A stretch of DNA of 43,767 nucleotides from positions 1 to 43,767 of the IMG/VR virus record IMGVR_UViG_3300035670_000433, one strand, 5' to 3'. The notes beneath the pieces were generated by a model. That model was not told the DNA's origin. It saw nothing but the letters and a program-made list of their open reading frames with translations, and did no database searches. This DNA comes from a virus. The position numbers were made by a program, and so were the translations under genes. Within the stretch, counting starts at the first letter, position 1; every line of letters begins with the position of its first letter. Below, in pieces: positions 1 through 8,157 of the stretch.

Positions 1-198
1 TTCCAAGTAATAGTGCGTTTGATGGTGTGTAAGCAGCATCTGAACCTGCAAAAGCGTCATCATAAGAAGTTCCATCATAAGAACGGATTAAGTAAACTGA
101 AACATAACCTGTTGCAGATGTACTTGCCGCTGCTGATTTGATTTTAAGTCCAATATCTGCTGAGATGTATTTGTTTGTTGAGTTGTCTATTGCAGTAC
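1..198. repeat. Left copy of 198-bp terminal direct repeat
   Basis: Bases 1-198 match 43570-43767 except at one site (C at 128, T at 43697). The repeat lies inside a gene that reads through it, so it most likely marks the closure of a circular or circularly permuted genome rather than a mobile element. Confidence 0.93.
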
Positions 199-283
199 AT
201 GCTCTCCCTGAACCATTGGCAAGGGAAGCTATCGTAATGGTAGCTGTTCCAGATGTTGCGTACTCGTTTTTAATATTTGCCAT
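1..283 (-). CDS. Fibre/virion-associated protein, 5' part (gene continues at the right end)
   Basis: This is the N-terminal part of a gene cut by the window end. Read across the 198-bp overlap, it continues at 43569 and stops at 43391, giving 153 residues in total. It starts at the ATG at 283-281 (MANIKNEYATSG) and is rich in Ala, Ser, Thr and Gly, as in small beta-rich phage fibre or decoration proteins. It lies between a 155-aa fibre-like gene upstream and the LamG-domain gene downstream, which supports a structural role at the virion surface. No catalytic motif is visible. The family is recognised only by general resemblance to phage tail-associated proteins, so the function is inferred. 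Confidence 0.75.
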   Translation of the reverse strand, partial: MANIKNEYATSGTATITIASLANGSGRACTAIDNSTNKYISADIGLKIKSAAASTSATGYVSVYLIRSYDGTSYDDAFAGSDAAYTPSNALLLG

Positions 284-301
284 AATGCTATTTTTGTGTT
301 A

Positions 302-769
302 TTATGCGAACTTTAATGTATATGTTCCAGTGAGTGTTTCTCCTGATGAAATTGCTTTACTTGTAGTCAATGCTCGTGACAACATTGTTCCTGCTGAAGC
401 ATCATTGAATACTCCAACTTCTTCAATAGTTTTAGAACCTGTTGCAGTCCAAGTATATGTAATCTTGTAAGTATCGTTTGCTCCTGTTGTTGTTATTCGT
501 GAAACTGTTCCTGCTGCTCTTTCAAGTCCTGAGTCTACAATTTCTGCTACTAGGGCTGTTTGTGCGATTGATACTGCTGTTGCATCTGTTCCAACTGCTA
601 GGTATGTGAAAGGTACTGCACTTGCATCTCCACAAAGAAGTGCTAATTGTGCAAACCCTACTGTCATAACTGCGTTATCTACTTTCCAACTGTCTTTAAT
701 GTTTCCGTCTACATCTTTTATTTCAAAGTTGTATGTTCCTTTTAGTTTTACTGTGTTATTTGTGTCCAT
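302..769 (-). CDS. Phage fibre/tail-associated structural protein (155 aa)
   Basis: This 155-residue protein has no signal peptide or membrane segment. Its composition is Thr/Ala/Ser-rich and beta-prone, with a stretch around residues 100-125 (YKITYTWTATGSKTIEEVGV) typical of small phage tail-fibre or collar-associated proteins. It lies 28 bp after the adaptor-like gene and 18 bp before the gene that crosses the genome join, in the same orientation, so it is probably co-transcribed with virion genes. No enzymatic motif is seen. It could be a fibre base or a decoration protein. Confidence 0.7.
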   Translation of the reverse strand: MDTNNTVKLKGTYNFEIKDVDGNIKDSWKVDNAVMTVGFAQLALLCGDASAVPFTYLAVGTDATAVSIAQTALVAEIVDSGLERAAGTVSRITTTGANDTYKITYTWTATGSKTIEEVGVFNDASAGTMLSRALTTSKAISSGETLTGTYTLKFA

Positions 770-797
770 AATGTTGTTAATTAAAATTAATAAAAAT

Positions 798-1517
798 CTA
801 ATAAAAATCCGTTAAATCATACTGTCCAGCAAATGAGATGTTTCCATCTATTTGCTTTCGAGAGTATTGTCTTCGAAGTCTTGTTTCGTAATCCTCGATT
901 TCATTCATTACTCTTTGGAGTTTATTTCCTGCAATGTTTTGTTCAAAGAATCTTTGTTGTGTTGCGAGGAGAATCACCATATAATGGAATGCTCTGTCGA
1001 TTCCAAGAACCTTTGTTCCTGTTGTGAGTTCTGCTGATGTAATAGGTGTTACATTTCGAGTTGTTCGTACTAGAACTTCTCCTGTGTCGGTTGCTGATGG
1101 TCGTGGATAAATCATTACGGAAGAACCTTCAATATCATAAGCAGGAGATTCTTTAGAATAATTAGAATCCAATAGGGTATCATTTCCAGTTGCATAAGGT
1201 ATTAGACTTCGGTCAAGTCTTTGACATTTATAATAAGTTGTTCCGTCCCATGAAACCTCAACTTCTTTGTATTGCAAAACATCATCTCCGATTGAAAATG
1301 TATAGTCTCTTTGTCCTGAAACTAGTGGAGTTGTAAAGATGGGAAAGTCTGTGTGGTTTGGGTCATCATAGTCAGCATCATCTTGGGAGTCGATAATCAT
1401 TGTAACCACCTTGTCGAGTGCGATTGTTAAATCAACAGCTCGTTGGGCATTAGTGTAACGAGTTGTATTCTCACCAGTTAATCTGGTAAGTTTTTCATTT
1501 ACTTCTGATAGTATCAT
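798..1517 (-). CDS. Head-tail adaptor / tail tubular protein A-like
   Basis: This 239-residue protein begins with a helical segment (ILSEVNEKLTRLTGENTTRY). A beta-rich middle with the pattern VSGQRDYTF-IGDDVLQYKEVEV is followed by a C-terminal helix with many Arg and Glu residues (about 180-215). This layout and length match the adaptor or tail-tube A proteins of podoviruses (T7 gp11, P22 gp4-like), which sit under the portal and start the tail. It follows the glycosyltransferase block and precedes fibre genes. A perfect TATAAT lies exactly 6 nt upstream of the ATG and no Shine-Dalgarno site is seen, which suggests a leaderless mRNA. Confidence 0.65.
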   Translation of the reverse strand: MILSEVNEKLTRLTGENTTRYTNAQRAVDLTIALDKVVTMIIDSQDDADYDDPNHTDFPIFTTPLVSGQRDYTFSIGDDVLQYKEVEVSWDGTTYYKCQRLDRSLIPYATGNDTLLDSNYSKESPAYDIEGSSVMIYPRPSATDTGEVLVRTTRNVTPITSAELTTGTKVLGIDRAFHYMVILLATQQRFFEQNIAGNKLQRVMNEIEDYETRLRRQYSRKQIDGNISFAGQYDLTDFY

Positions 1518-1523
1518 AGTTTA

Positions 1524-1529
1524 ATTATA
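1524..1529 (-). promoter_or_regulatory. -10 TATAAT 6 nt before ATG (leaderless type)
   Basis: On the minus strand TATAAT is followed by TTAAAC-type sequence and then the ATG of the adaptor-like gene at 1517. The 6-nt gap would place the transcript start on or next to the A of the start codon. The same 15-base block (TATAATTAAACTATG) occurs before the genes starting at 39252 and 41488. No clear -35 is visible. Confidence 0.5.
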
Positions 1530-1543
1530 CGATACTCTTTTAT

Positions 1544-2167
1544 TTAAATTAGATGGTCCATCTTCCAGTTTCCTTTTGCAATTTCATCCTCGGTGTAAGC
1601 AATTCTCCACTTATTAGATATAAGTTTTCTTCTAAAAGGGTGTTCTTCAATAGCATCGTGGTCTATGGCAGTTCCTATTAAATGAGGGTTACACATGAAA
1701 CTATATCCTGCTGCTTTGGCTCTGAGTGCAATCTCTACATTGTCATAACTCCAACCACCACAGTAAGTCTGGTCAAATCCACCAACATCTTTAAACATTT
1801 GAAGTGGAGCACAGGCAAGGTCTATCTCCCAGCATTCAGGAATAACTTCTCCCTCCTTATGAAGTCTCCAATCTCCTGCTGTTCCTTCTTTAACGACTGG
1901 AAATGTCCACGCTTTTGTAAGGTCTAGTTTCAAGAGGTCTTCTAAGAAGGTTGGTGGTAGTGAAATACAATCCTGAAGTGAAACTATGATGTCTCCCTTT
2001 GCTTGGGCTAACATCTCGTTCATATCTTTTGGGAGAGTGAATCCGTCTTCTATTTTGCCCTCGGCTATAAGCCATTCAAAATCCTGAAAGGTTTGATTCT
2101 TTAATGTTTCTTCTGTTATATGTAAATATTTACTTCGTATAGTCGGCGTTGTTATTGAGAACTTCAT
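1544..2167 (-). CDS. GT-A fold glycosyltransferase (family 2-like)
   Basis: This 207-residue protein begins MKFSITTPTIRS, the short strand that opens GT2 nucleotide-sugar-binding domains. It has an acidic loop and an aspartate strand (GDIIVSLQDCISLP, about 78-92) where GT-A enzymes carry the metal-binding DxD-like site. A later GGFDQTYCGGWSYDNVEIALRA region resembles the GGFDE...WGxED motif of GT2 acceptor sites. It overlaps the preceding GT-B gene by 38 bp, so the two are probably translationally coupled. The canonical DxD is degenerate (QDC), so metal dependence is unsure. The likely target is a virion protein or host surface glycan. Confidence 0.75.
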   Translation of the reverse strand: MKFSITTPTIRSKYLHITEETLKNQTFQDFEWLIAEGKIEDGFTLPKDMNEMLAQAKGDIIVSLQDCISLPPTFLEDLLKLDLTKAWTFPVVKEGTAGDWRLHKEGEVIPECWEIDLACAPLQMFKDVGGFDQTYCGGWSYDNVEIALRAKAAGYSFMCNPHLIGTAIDHDAIEEHPFRRKLISNKWRIAYTEDEIAKGNWKMDHLI

Positions 2168-3056
2168 AGATTGCTTTTTTTAGATTATTACAATAATGCA
2201 AACCAGTCCACTTACTTTCGATGTAATCTCGGCCAATTTTGGGGCTTAGGGGGGCATCTAGGAGGGTGTTTACTGCGTGTCTGATTGATGCGATGTCTGG
2301 TTCTGCCACAAGGCCAAATCCAGATTCTTCCACATATTCTCGGTTCTTTGGTGAGTCTGACATACATACTACTGGAATACCTGCAGCCATAGATTCTAAG
2401 GTTGTGCGTTGTCCTCCACCCCAGTAATCTGCAAGTTGCAAACATACATGAGATTGATTTACAAGTTCAACCAAATCTTCTGGTAAATGTTCTCCTAATA
2501 CTGTTGCTCCAAGTTCTCTGCATCTATCAAATGGCATTGGGTCTGAGTCTTGTCCTCTGCCAACCACCAAAGCATCTTTACCAAATGCTTCACCTGCTAA
2601 CCATTGACGCTTCCATGAGGAACACGTGCCCACAGTAGAAGTTTTCCATTTCTTTTCTACATCCATTGGTTTAAAAATGTCAGCATTAATTCCAAATGCA
2701 GTTGAACAAGGTAAACCCAACATCTCACATTCATCTAAATTTATTTTACTCTCTACACAGATGTGGTCAAACTTATCCATCCATTCAGTCTTAATTGGAC
2801 CACCAGCAAATAGAAGTATTTTTTTATTAGGGAGATTACATACTCTTTGGTAGTGAATACCATTTACTCCTTGAAATGTTACGGGAGCCTCCCAATATAG
2901 AACAAGAGAATCTTCTCGTATTTCATCCCAGGGATTTTTATAAACAACATCAAATTCTTTTTCTAGAATTTGCATAGCCTGATACAAACCATCTTTCCAG
3001 AGTCCATATCTTCCATCAAATCCTTGCCAGATGAAATCTATCTTTTGCTTATACAT
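2130..3056 (-). CDS. GT-B fold glycosyltransferase (group 1/GT4-like)
   Basis: This 308-residue protein has a C-terminal half typical of group 1 glycosyltransferases: a strand-loop with HVCLQLADYWGGGQRTTLES, then MAAGIPVVCMSDSPKNREYV and ESGFGLVAEPD. The first corresponds to the E-x7-E-like donor-binding segment, and the last to the glycine-rich end of the sugar-nucleotide site. The N-terminal half is shorter than in full-length cellular enzymes (about 350-400 aa). It sits between a small ORF and the GT-A gene in the late block, between the capsid and adaptor genes. The donor sugar and acceptor are unknown. Confidence 0.82.
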   Translation of the reverse strand: MYKQKIDFIWQGFDGRYGLWKDGLYQAMQILEKEFDVVYKNPWDEIREDSLVLYWEAPVTFQGVNGIHYQRVCNLPNKKILLFAGGPIKTEWMDKFDHICVESKINLDECEMLGLPCSTAFGINADIFKPMDVEKKWKTSTVGTCSSWKRQWLAGEAFGKDALVVGRGQDSDPMPFDRCRELGATVLGEHLPEDLVELVNQSHVCLQLADYWGGGQRTTLESMAAGIPVVCMSDSPKNREYVEESGFGLVAEPDIASIRHAVNTLLDAPLSPKIGRDYIESKWTGLHYCNNLKKAIYEVLNNNADYTK

Positions 3057-3186
3057 AATAAATAGTTAAATAGTTTAATATTAATGCACCCATGTTGTTT
3101 TGGTGTGTCTTTCCATAGAGAAATTCTAAAACCAAACAACTGAATACTCCCCTTCCACTTCCACTCTTTTTTGGATTTGAGGTCAT
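3049..3186 (-). CDS. Possible small protein (45 aa)
   Basis: This short reading frame fills the only gap in the glycosyltransferase block. Its ATG overlaps the stop codon of the 126-aa gene (ATGA) and its own stop overlaps the start of the GT-B gene by 8 bp, a layout consistent with translational coupling. The product starts MTSNPKKSGSGRG and ends in a hydrophobic stretch (ALILNYLTIYYV). No family is recognised. It may be chance coding in a short spacer, hence the low confidence. Confidence 0.33.
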   Translation of the reverse strand: MTSNPKKSGSGRGVFSCLVLEFLYGKTHQNNMGALILNYLTIYYV

Positions 3187-3563
3187 TTTTCATAAGTGTC
3201 TATTGTTGATTGAATATCATTAATGTCTCGGTCTATTCCTTGAAGTTCTTCAAAGTAAAGTTCATCTCCCGTTTTTGTCCACTGTTCTTCAATAAGTGAT
3301 TTCTGCATAACTGCTTGTTCAAGATTTAATCGGTGATTGCAGTATTCGTAAAAGAAATCCATCTTGTCGATATTCGCTTGTCCTGCTTTAGAAAGCCTAG
3401 TGAAGAATCTATCCTTGTTGGGGATGTCCTTAATAAACTCTGCAATAAATTTAAACTTTTGAAATCTATGTGGGTTTTTAAGTTCGGTTGAGGACACATT
3501 AAGATGCCCCATTATTTCTGCTACCTCTGTTATGGGTAGATTGATGTTAGATAGCTCGTTCAT
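3183..3563 (-). CDS. Hypothetical protein in glycosyltransferase block (126 aa)
   Basis: This 126-residue, mostly helical, charged protein has no signal peptide or membrane segment. Its C-terminal third (EEQWTKTGDELYFEELQGID) is likely a coiled coil. The start overlaps the end of the upstream GT2-TPR-GT4 fusion gene by 17 bp, so it is probably translated with it. No family is recognised. Its place between glycosyltransferase genes suggests an accessory role in the same modification pathway or a small virion part, but nothing in the sequence decides this. Confidence 0.65.
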   Translation of the reverse strand: MNELSNINLPITEVAEIMGHLNVSSTELKNPHRFQKFKFIAEFIKDIPNKDRFFTRLSKAGQANIDKMDFFYEYCNHRLNLEQAVMQKSLIEEQWTKTGDELYFEELQGIDRDINDIQSTIDTYEK

Positions 3564-5853
3564 ATAGGTCTGTTATTTTATCCCAGTTGTAATTTTCATA
3601 TGCCCAGTCAATCATTTCTTTATTCTCCTTGTAAGGTGTTTTGAGGATTTTAACTACTTCATCTACCCATGCATCTTTAGATTCTTCGGTATCTAGTCCA
3701 AAAGCAAATTTTCCATATTGGTAACCTTGGGTGGTCTCCACAGGAACCATCTTTCCCCATTTGTTTTTTTCTTTGAACACTCCAAAGTCAGAGGTTACAG
3801 GTACTGCTCCACCTGCTTGTGCTTTCGTAAGTGAGATACAGCAAATTTCAGGGAACACAGATGGATAAGCGAAGATTCGTGCTTGTTTGTATAGTTTACT
3901 TACTTCTTTTTGAGATAGTCTTCCAAGGTTCTCAATTCCAGCCTCTTCCATCTTCTTGACAGTTTCTTCTTTCCATTTCATCATTTGTTCGTTACCTGAG
4001 TGAGCGTTGTCAAAGATTTCCCATCCATACGCCCACTTTAACTTCGCTTCTGGTATTTCCTTTTTAACTCGTGCGAATAGTTCGGGGAGTACATCTAGTG
4101 AACGGTCTGGTGATGAGGTATTGATGAGTAGCATTGGGTCACGAATTTCTTCTTCTTTAGAGAGTTCAAATCCATTAGGAACCACAGCAATCTTTTCATC
4201 AGGAATATTAGGAAATAGACTTCGATGGTATTGAGATTTAACCATAACCTTATGAATCTTTGAAAGTCGTTCCTTAGTGAATTCACCTGGTTGCATAACA
4301 TCATGCATATCAACTATCACCTTCTTAGCTCCAAGCTCGTAGTCGGTCAATTTTGGGCTTCTCCAGAGGTATAGGATGTCTATTTTATCTTTGAAGTTAA
4401 ACTTCCAGAAAGGTTTCCAATGAACACCATCTTCGATAATATCGTTTCTTCCGATGTTTGCGTAGACTTCAACATTGTATCCTTTCTTAGCGAATCGTTT
4501 AGATAGGTGAATTACAGATTCCTCAGAACCACCAACTCCTTTAGTTTTGAACATGATTGGATTCCATTCGTGAGTTGTCATTCCACAGTAGAACACGATG
4601 TCCTTACCTGATGATTCTGTTTTTACGAAGTGATTGTTTCTGAGAATACAAACCTTTGGGTGATTCTCAACCTCCTTTGGAATAGCGAGTATTGCTTTCT
4701 TTCTTTCCTCAACATCTTTAATCTCCATGATTTTATTCACGAGGTCTGTTACTGAGTTAGCTTCTTTGTATTCTGCATCTAGTTCTTTTACAAGTCCATT
4801 GATGTATTCACTTTTAGGAACAATCTTTTGAACTTGTTTGAGCATTGATAGGGCGGTTTCGTACTTACCTTTTTTATAGTAAGACTTAGCGAGAAGAAGG
4901 AGTGGATTGTAATCGTAATCTCGGGGGTTAAATACCACTATTGAATCTGTTGGTGGTTTTAACATCAAGGCATTACCTGTATAGAAGATTGCTTCATCTA
5001 GTTGATTCTTATCGTAGTGAAGTTGACCTAATCGCAAGTAAGCATCTGGATAGTTTGGTTTAAGTCCAATTGCGATTCGTAAGTTTTTAATTGCATTCTT
5101 AGAATCAGCCATAGCCAAGTAAGCCTCTGACATTCGAAGGTAAGCCAAGTACTCTTCTTCTGTTGAACCAGTTTCTTCTGTGAACTTAGAGAACACCTCA
5201 ATTGCTTCTTTAGCCTTACCTACCCCAATAAGTGAGTTACCATAGTTCCAGGCAGTTCGTGGGTCTAGAAAGTTTCTTTCATATTCTTCCTTAGAAATAA
5301 GTTCGTTTCTTGCTTGTGCTTCTTGTGCATGTCCCTCGTTTGGTCGGTGAATACGTTTAATTTCAGTTGCGAGTGCAATATTTAAATCTCTTTTAGGAAT
5401 AAGTTCCTCATGGAGTGAACCAACCCATTCACATGAGTCTCGTTTAACCACCATTGTTTTTTTGTGAGCAACTGTACAGTTTCCGTATTCGTCATGGTCG
5501 TATGCGTAGAATACTCCCAGTCCATCTAGGTTGTGTTCTTTGAGAGTTTCCTTAATAGCAGTTGCATTTAACCAAACATCATCTGCATCTGACCACAGAA
5601 TAAAATCGAAATCCTCTGGAACTTGGGAGAAGTTGAAGTTACGTGCCTTAGCGAAGTCATTTACCCATTTAAAGTTTGAAAGTGTTACTTGATATTTAAT
5701 CTTTGCTACTGGCGGTTTATCATCTGTAACAGTAATAAATGCTTCATCGTAAGAACCTTGTAAACTTTCTAAACATCTATTAAGGAGTTTGATTTCCTCT
5801 TTAGTGTTTTTAATAATCATTGCTAGTGCAAGTTTTGGAGTTTTTAATTTCAT
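3547..5853 (-). CDS. GT2-TPR-GT4 fusion glycosyltransferase
   Basis: I use the ATG at 5853 (MKLKTPKLALAMIIKN), which opens a GT2 domain; this gives 768 residues. Domain order: (1) a GT-A domain at about 1-185 with FDFILWSDADDVW near residue 90, carrying the acidic metal site, and an SLHEELIP motif after it; (2) tetratricopeptide-like repeats at about 200-360 with the A/Y/L/P pattern (AYLRMSEAYLAMADSKNAI, DAYLRLGQLHYDKNQLDEAI); (3) a GT-B, GT4-like domain at about 420-768 with KGVGGSEESVIHLSKRF and FAYPSVFPEICCISLTKAQA followed by GGAVPVTSDFG. The protein could build a disaccharide or modify a protein held by the TPRs. Its setting next to the capsid gene favours virion glycosylation over host-wall modification. 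Confidence 0.85.
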   Translation of the reverse strand: MKLKTPKLALAMIIKNTKEEIKLLNRCLESLQGSYDEAFITVTDDKPPVAKIKYQVTLSNFKWVNDFAKARNFNFSQVPEDFDFILWSDADDVWLNATAIKETLKEHNLDGLGVFYAYDHDEYGNCTVAHKKTMVVKRDSCEWVGSLHEELIPKRDLNIALATEIKRIHRPNEGHAQEAQARNELISKEEYERNFLDPRTAWNYGNSLIGVGKAKEAIEVFSKFTEETGSTEEEYLAYLRMSEAYLAMADSKNAIKNLRIAIGLKPNYPDAYLRLGQLHYDKNQLDEAIFYTGNALMLKPPTDSIVVFNPRDYDYNPLLLLAKSYYKKGKYETALSMLKQVQKIVPKSEYINGLVKELDAEYKEANSVTDLVNKIMEIKDVEERKKAILAIPKEVENHPKVCILRNNHFVKTESSGKDIVFYCGMTTHEWNPIMFKTKGVGGSEESVIHLSKRFAKKGYNVEVYANIGRNDIIEDGVHWKPFWKFNFKDKIDILYLWRSPKLTDYELGAKKVIVDMHDVMQPGEFTKERLSKIHKVMVKSQYHRSLFPNIPDEKIAVVPNGFELSKEEEIRDPMLLINTSSPDRSLDVLPELFARVKKEIPEAKLKWAYGWEIFDNAHSGNEQMMKWKEETVKKMEEAGIENLGRLSQKEVSKLYKQARIFAYPSVFPEICCISLTKAQAGGAVPVTSDFGVFKEKNKWGKMVPVETTQGYQYGKFAFGLDTEESKDAWVDEVVKILKTPYKENKEMIDWAYENYNWDKITDLYERAI

Positions 5854-5860
5854 ACAGTGA

Positions 5861-6145
5861 TTATACTTCGTCAGGTAATCTAAATTGTGGAAAAGTATTA
5901 GCAAACCACTTTCGATGTTCTAGTCGTGTAAATTCTTGTCGTTCTTCTGGGGAGAGTGTGTTGTTAATTGAAGTATGAATAGACTCAGGCAACTCATAGA
6001 GTGCTGAATATCCAGCTTCACCTTGACCAAATCTTTGGTCTTTTAATGCTTTTCTTCGTTGGTCAATTTGCTCAATAACACGAGCGTATTCTTCGGGTTT
6101 CTTTTTGATATAGTCTTCAACTATTTGTGTGATTTTTTCGTACAT
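5861..6145 (-). CDS. Hypothetical small protein downstream of capsid gene (94 aa)
   Basis: This is a charged 94-residue helical protein (MYEKITQIVEDYIKKKPEEY; later EERQEFTRLEHRKWF). There is no signal peptide, membrane segment or Cys/His cluster. It lies between the major capsid gene and the fusion glycosyltransferase, in the same direction, 7 bp before the latter's chosen start. No family is recognised. Its position is compatible with a small head or head-completion protein. Confidence 0.65.
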   Translation of the reverse strand: MYEKITQIVEDYIKKKPEEYARVIEQIDQRRKALKDQRFGQGEAGYSALYELPESIHTSINNTLSPEERQEFTRLEHRKWFANTFPQFRLPDEV

Positions 6146-6191
6146 GATATTAGATTAGTATCATGTCAGTGCAAACCCATTACTTTCTCTT

Positions 6192-6228
6192 TTACTGGGT
6201 AGCCTCAAAGAGAAGTGGTACCCAGTAA
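6192..6228 (-). terminator. Hairpin downstream of capsid gene
   Basis: A perfect 10-bp inverted repeat (TTACTGGGTA / TACCCAGTAA) with a 17-nt loop lies in the 115-bp gap after the capsid gene. No U-run follows it on the minus strand, so it may be a partial terminator or a 3' stabiliser that raises capsid mRNA relative to downstream genes. A smaller hairpin (AATAATC / GATTATT) sits at the capsid stop codon. Confidence 0.5.
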
Positions 6229-6260
6229 GCAATGGTTATTTTATTCCAAATAATCAGAGA

Positions 6261-7181
6261 TTATTTTAGAAATCCAGTTGCGAAGAAGTTTGAATCTTGG
6301 TTTCGTACTTCCAATGTGAATGAACCGTAACATGCTCGAGGTTCGTATGCCCCTGCTTTTGCTAGGTCTGTCATAATCATTGGTTTTGTAAGGAACGCTG
6401 TCTTCAATTTCTCAGGTCGGATTGCAAGAACTCGTGCGTTAGCATCAGCTGCTTGTTGTACATATCGGTGTGTTGAAATATCGATAGTTCCAAATGCTGT
6501 TGCGTAAGTTGTAACAGTTCGAACGATTGTTGAGATGTCAGGTGAGTTAACAACTACATTTGATTTTTGTACAAATGTGTCGATAGTTTGTCTGATACCT
6601 GCTCCTACGTAAAGGTCTGTTGGTACATCTCCGTTTGAGTTTGTCCATGCATTTGCCATGAGCCCATCAAGGATAGAAGCTGAGAATACAGTTCCAGATG
6701 TTTGTACAGTTGTGTTAGTTGATTTACTAATTGCTGCGATGATTCCATTCATCTTTGCTGTTGTTCCTGATGCTCCTGAAACTAGTGTACTTCGAACAAG
6801 GTCAAATTCTGCTGAGTTAGCCCAGTCTTTAAGAGCCTTTGTTGTTTGTCGTTCTAGTTCGTTTTGTCCGTGATAGTGTTCTACTGCATTTTGTTTAGTT
6901 GATACAGCGAATTTCTTTGCAATTTCTTGCACGATGTTTGTCAATCGTGTAGGAGTTGTAAGAGCTGCGTTACTAAAGTCTGCACCTTGTGCGTATGCAA
7001 GTGTGCCTGGTGTGTCAAGAGTATCTACTAAGAATGAGTGTACTTCGTCGATAGCTACTGTTCGTCCAAGCTTGTTGAAAATTTGATTTTCTTGAGCTGT
7101 AAGAATTTCGATAGCGTTGAGTACGACATCTTCTTTTCGTGATACGTCTCCGTATGTTAGTTCTGTGTTTGCTACTGCCAT
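6261..7181 (-). CDS. Major capsid protein (SU10-like, HK97 fold)
   Basis: This 306-residue protein starts MAVANTELTYGDVSRKEDVV. It matches the SU10-type major capsid family (DUF5309-like): an N-terminal arm with KEDVVLNAIEILTAQENQIFNKLG, then PTRLTNIVQEIAKKFAVS and EFDLVRSTLVSGASGTTAKM, with an NGI turn and a C-terminal ISTHRYV...RVLAIRPEKL region typical of the HK97 A domain. Length is normal for the family. It follows the scaffold gene by 37 bp, as expected for head genes. No Shine-Dalgarno site precedes the ATG; the leader is A/T-rich. It forms the icosahedral shell. Confidence 0.88.
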   Translation of the reverse strand: MAVANTELTYGDVSRKEDVVLNAIEILTAQENQIFNKLGRTVAIDEVHSFLVDTLDTPGTLAYAQGADFSNAALTTPTRLTNIVQEIAKKFAVSTKQNAVEHYHGQNELERQTTKALKDWANSAEFDLVRSTLVSGASGTTAKMNGIIAAISKSTNTTVQTSGTVFSASILDGLMANAWTNSNGDVPTDLYVGAGIRQTIDTFVQKSNVVVNSPDISTIVRTVTTYATAFGTIDISTHRYVQQAADANARVLAIRPEKLKTAFLTKPMIMTDLAKAGAYEPRACYGSFTLEVRNQDSNFFATGFLK

Positions 7182-7218
7182 ATTTGATAAATTGGTTAAT
7201 GTTTATTTAAGTAATAAT

Positions 7219-7803
7219 TTACTTTTCATAAGCATCCAACACGGCTTTTGCGACAAGCGAATCTCTTTGGTCTGTCGCTCTTGACATTGCAAGGTCTCTT
7301 GCTTTGTCTAGGCTTGAACGTGAGGCAACCAATCGAGGATTTGATTCAATCACTGATTGATTACTTTCATAAGAGTCTGCTTTTTGTGCTTTAGCTAAGA
7401 GATTGCTTAAAGCTTCTGATTTAACAGCTTCTTTTGGTGAGATTCCAAATTTGTTTGCATATGCATCTATGATGTCCTTATGTGCATTGAATTCTGGGTT
7501 ATCTCGATAGAACAAAACTTCTTCAAGTTCTCGCTTAGAAATGAAACCATTGTTTTTAAGTTCTGATTCCACTTGTTCTACTTTCTTACCTACGTAAGAG
7601 AAGGTGTCTTTGATGGCTTTAATCGCACTATCCTTATCTTTAAACTGTTTACCGAGTGTTTCATTGAGTTCATCAAGTGAAAGTCCTCTAAGTTGAGCAT
7701 CGGAGAGTGGTGTCTCTTCAGGTGTAACAGTTTCAGATGCGGATGGTGAATTCAATTGAGATTCATCATCTAGTGCCTCTAAAGTAATGTTTTCTTCTGG
7801 CAT
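7219..7803 (-). CDS. Scaffolding protein
   Basis: This acidic, helix-rich protein of 194 residues is Glu/Asp/Ser-rich at the N terminus (MPEENITLEALDDESQLNS). It has a coiled-coil middle (about 60-110; KQFKDKDSAIKAIKDTFSYV) and a Lys/Ala-rich C terminus (VAKAVLDAYEK). Composition, length and position directly before the capsid gene are those of phage scaffolds, which guide procapsid assembly and then leave. No protease motif is visible, so I do not call it a fused protease-scaffold. The call rests on context and composition. Confidence 0.75.
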   Translation of the reverse strand: MPEENITLEALDDESQLNSPSASETVTPEETPLSDAQLRGLSLDELNETLGKQFKDKDSAIKAIKDTFSYVGKKVEQVESELKNNGFISKRELEEVLFYRDNPEFNAHKDIIDAYANKFGISPKEAVKSEALSNLLAKAQKADSYESNQSVIESNPRLVASRSSLDKARDLAMSRATDQRDSLVAKAVLDAYEK

Positions 7804-7833
7804 GTTGTGTGTTATTTAGTTGTAATGTTGATG

Positions 7834-8139
7834 TTATTCACCTGTAAAATCGTCAGCCCCATAGATACGAATCTGGTCAGTAGTTTGAGAGTCGTGAAAC
7901 TCTACTTCTGCTGTAACCTGATTTAAGATTTCTGTGAGTCGCTGTGCAACTTCAATATGAATAGTCATCATTTTGAGTTTATCTTCGTCTTTATAAGAGA
8001 CTAAGGATTCGATATTTTTGAGTTCCGCTATTTTGGTTGAAAACATATCTTGGATATGCTTCCAGCCTTCATGGCGGGTACACTCATATATTTCTTTAAG
8101 GCGTGTTTCCACAGCCTTGTCTTCCTTGACATTACTCAT
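7834..8139 (-). CDS. Hypothetical head-region protein (101 aa)
   Basis: This 101-residue helical, charged protein (MSNVKEDKAVETRLKEIYEC) ends DQIRIYGADDFTGE. It has no membrane segment or recognised domain. It lies between portal and scaffold, the position where many podoviruses encode a small head protein. A strong terminator at the end of the portal gene precedes it, and an extended -10 (TGTTAGAAT) lies exactly 6 nt upstream of its ATG, so it seems to start its own transcript with scaffold and capsid downstream. That would allow more scaffold and capsid than portal. Confidence 0.65.
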   Translation of the reverse strand: MSNVKEDKAVETRLKEIYECTRHEGWKHIQDMFSTKIAELKNIESLVSYKDEDKLKMMTIHIEVAQRLTEILNQVTAEVEFHDSQTTDQIRIYGADDFTGE

Positions 8140-8145
8140 AACTAT

Positions 8146-8154
8146 ATTCTAACA
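8146..8154 (-). promoter_or_regulatory. Extended -10 promoter TGTTAGAAT, 6 nt before ATG
   Basis: Minus strand TGTTAGAAT, then 6 nt, then the ATG at 8139. The TG element fits an extended -10 promoter, which would make up for the missing -35 (that place is taken by the portal terminator). It would drive a leaderless mRNA for the 101-aa protein, scaffold and capsid. Confidence 0.5.
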
Positions 8155-8157
8155 CCA

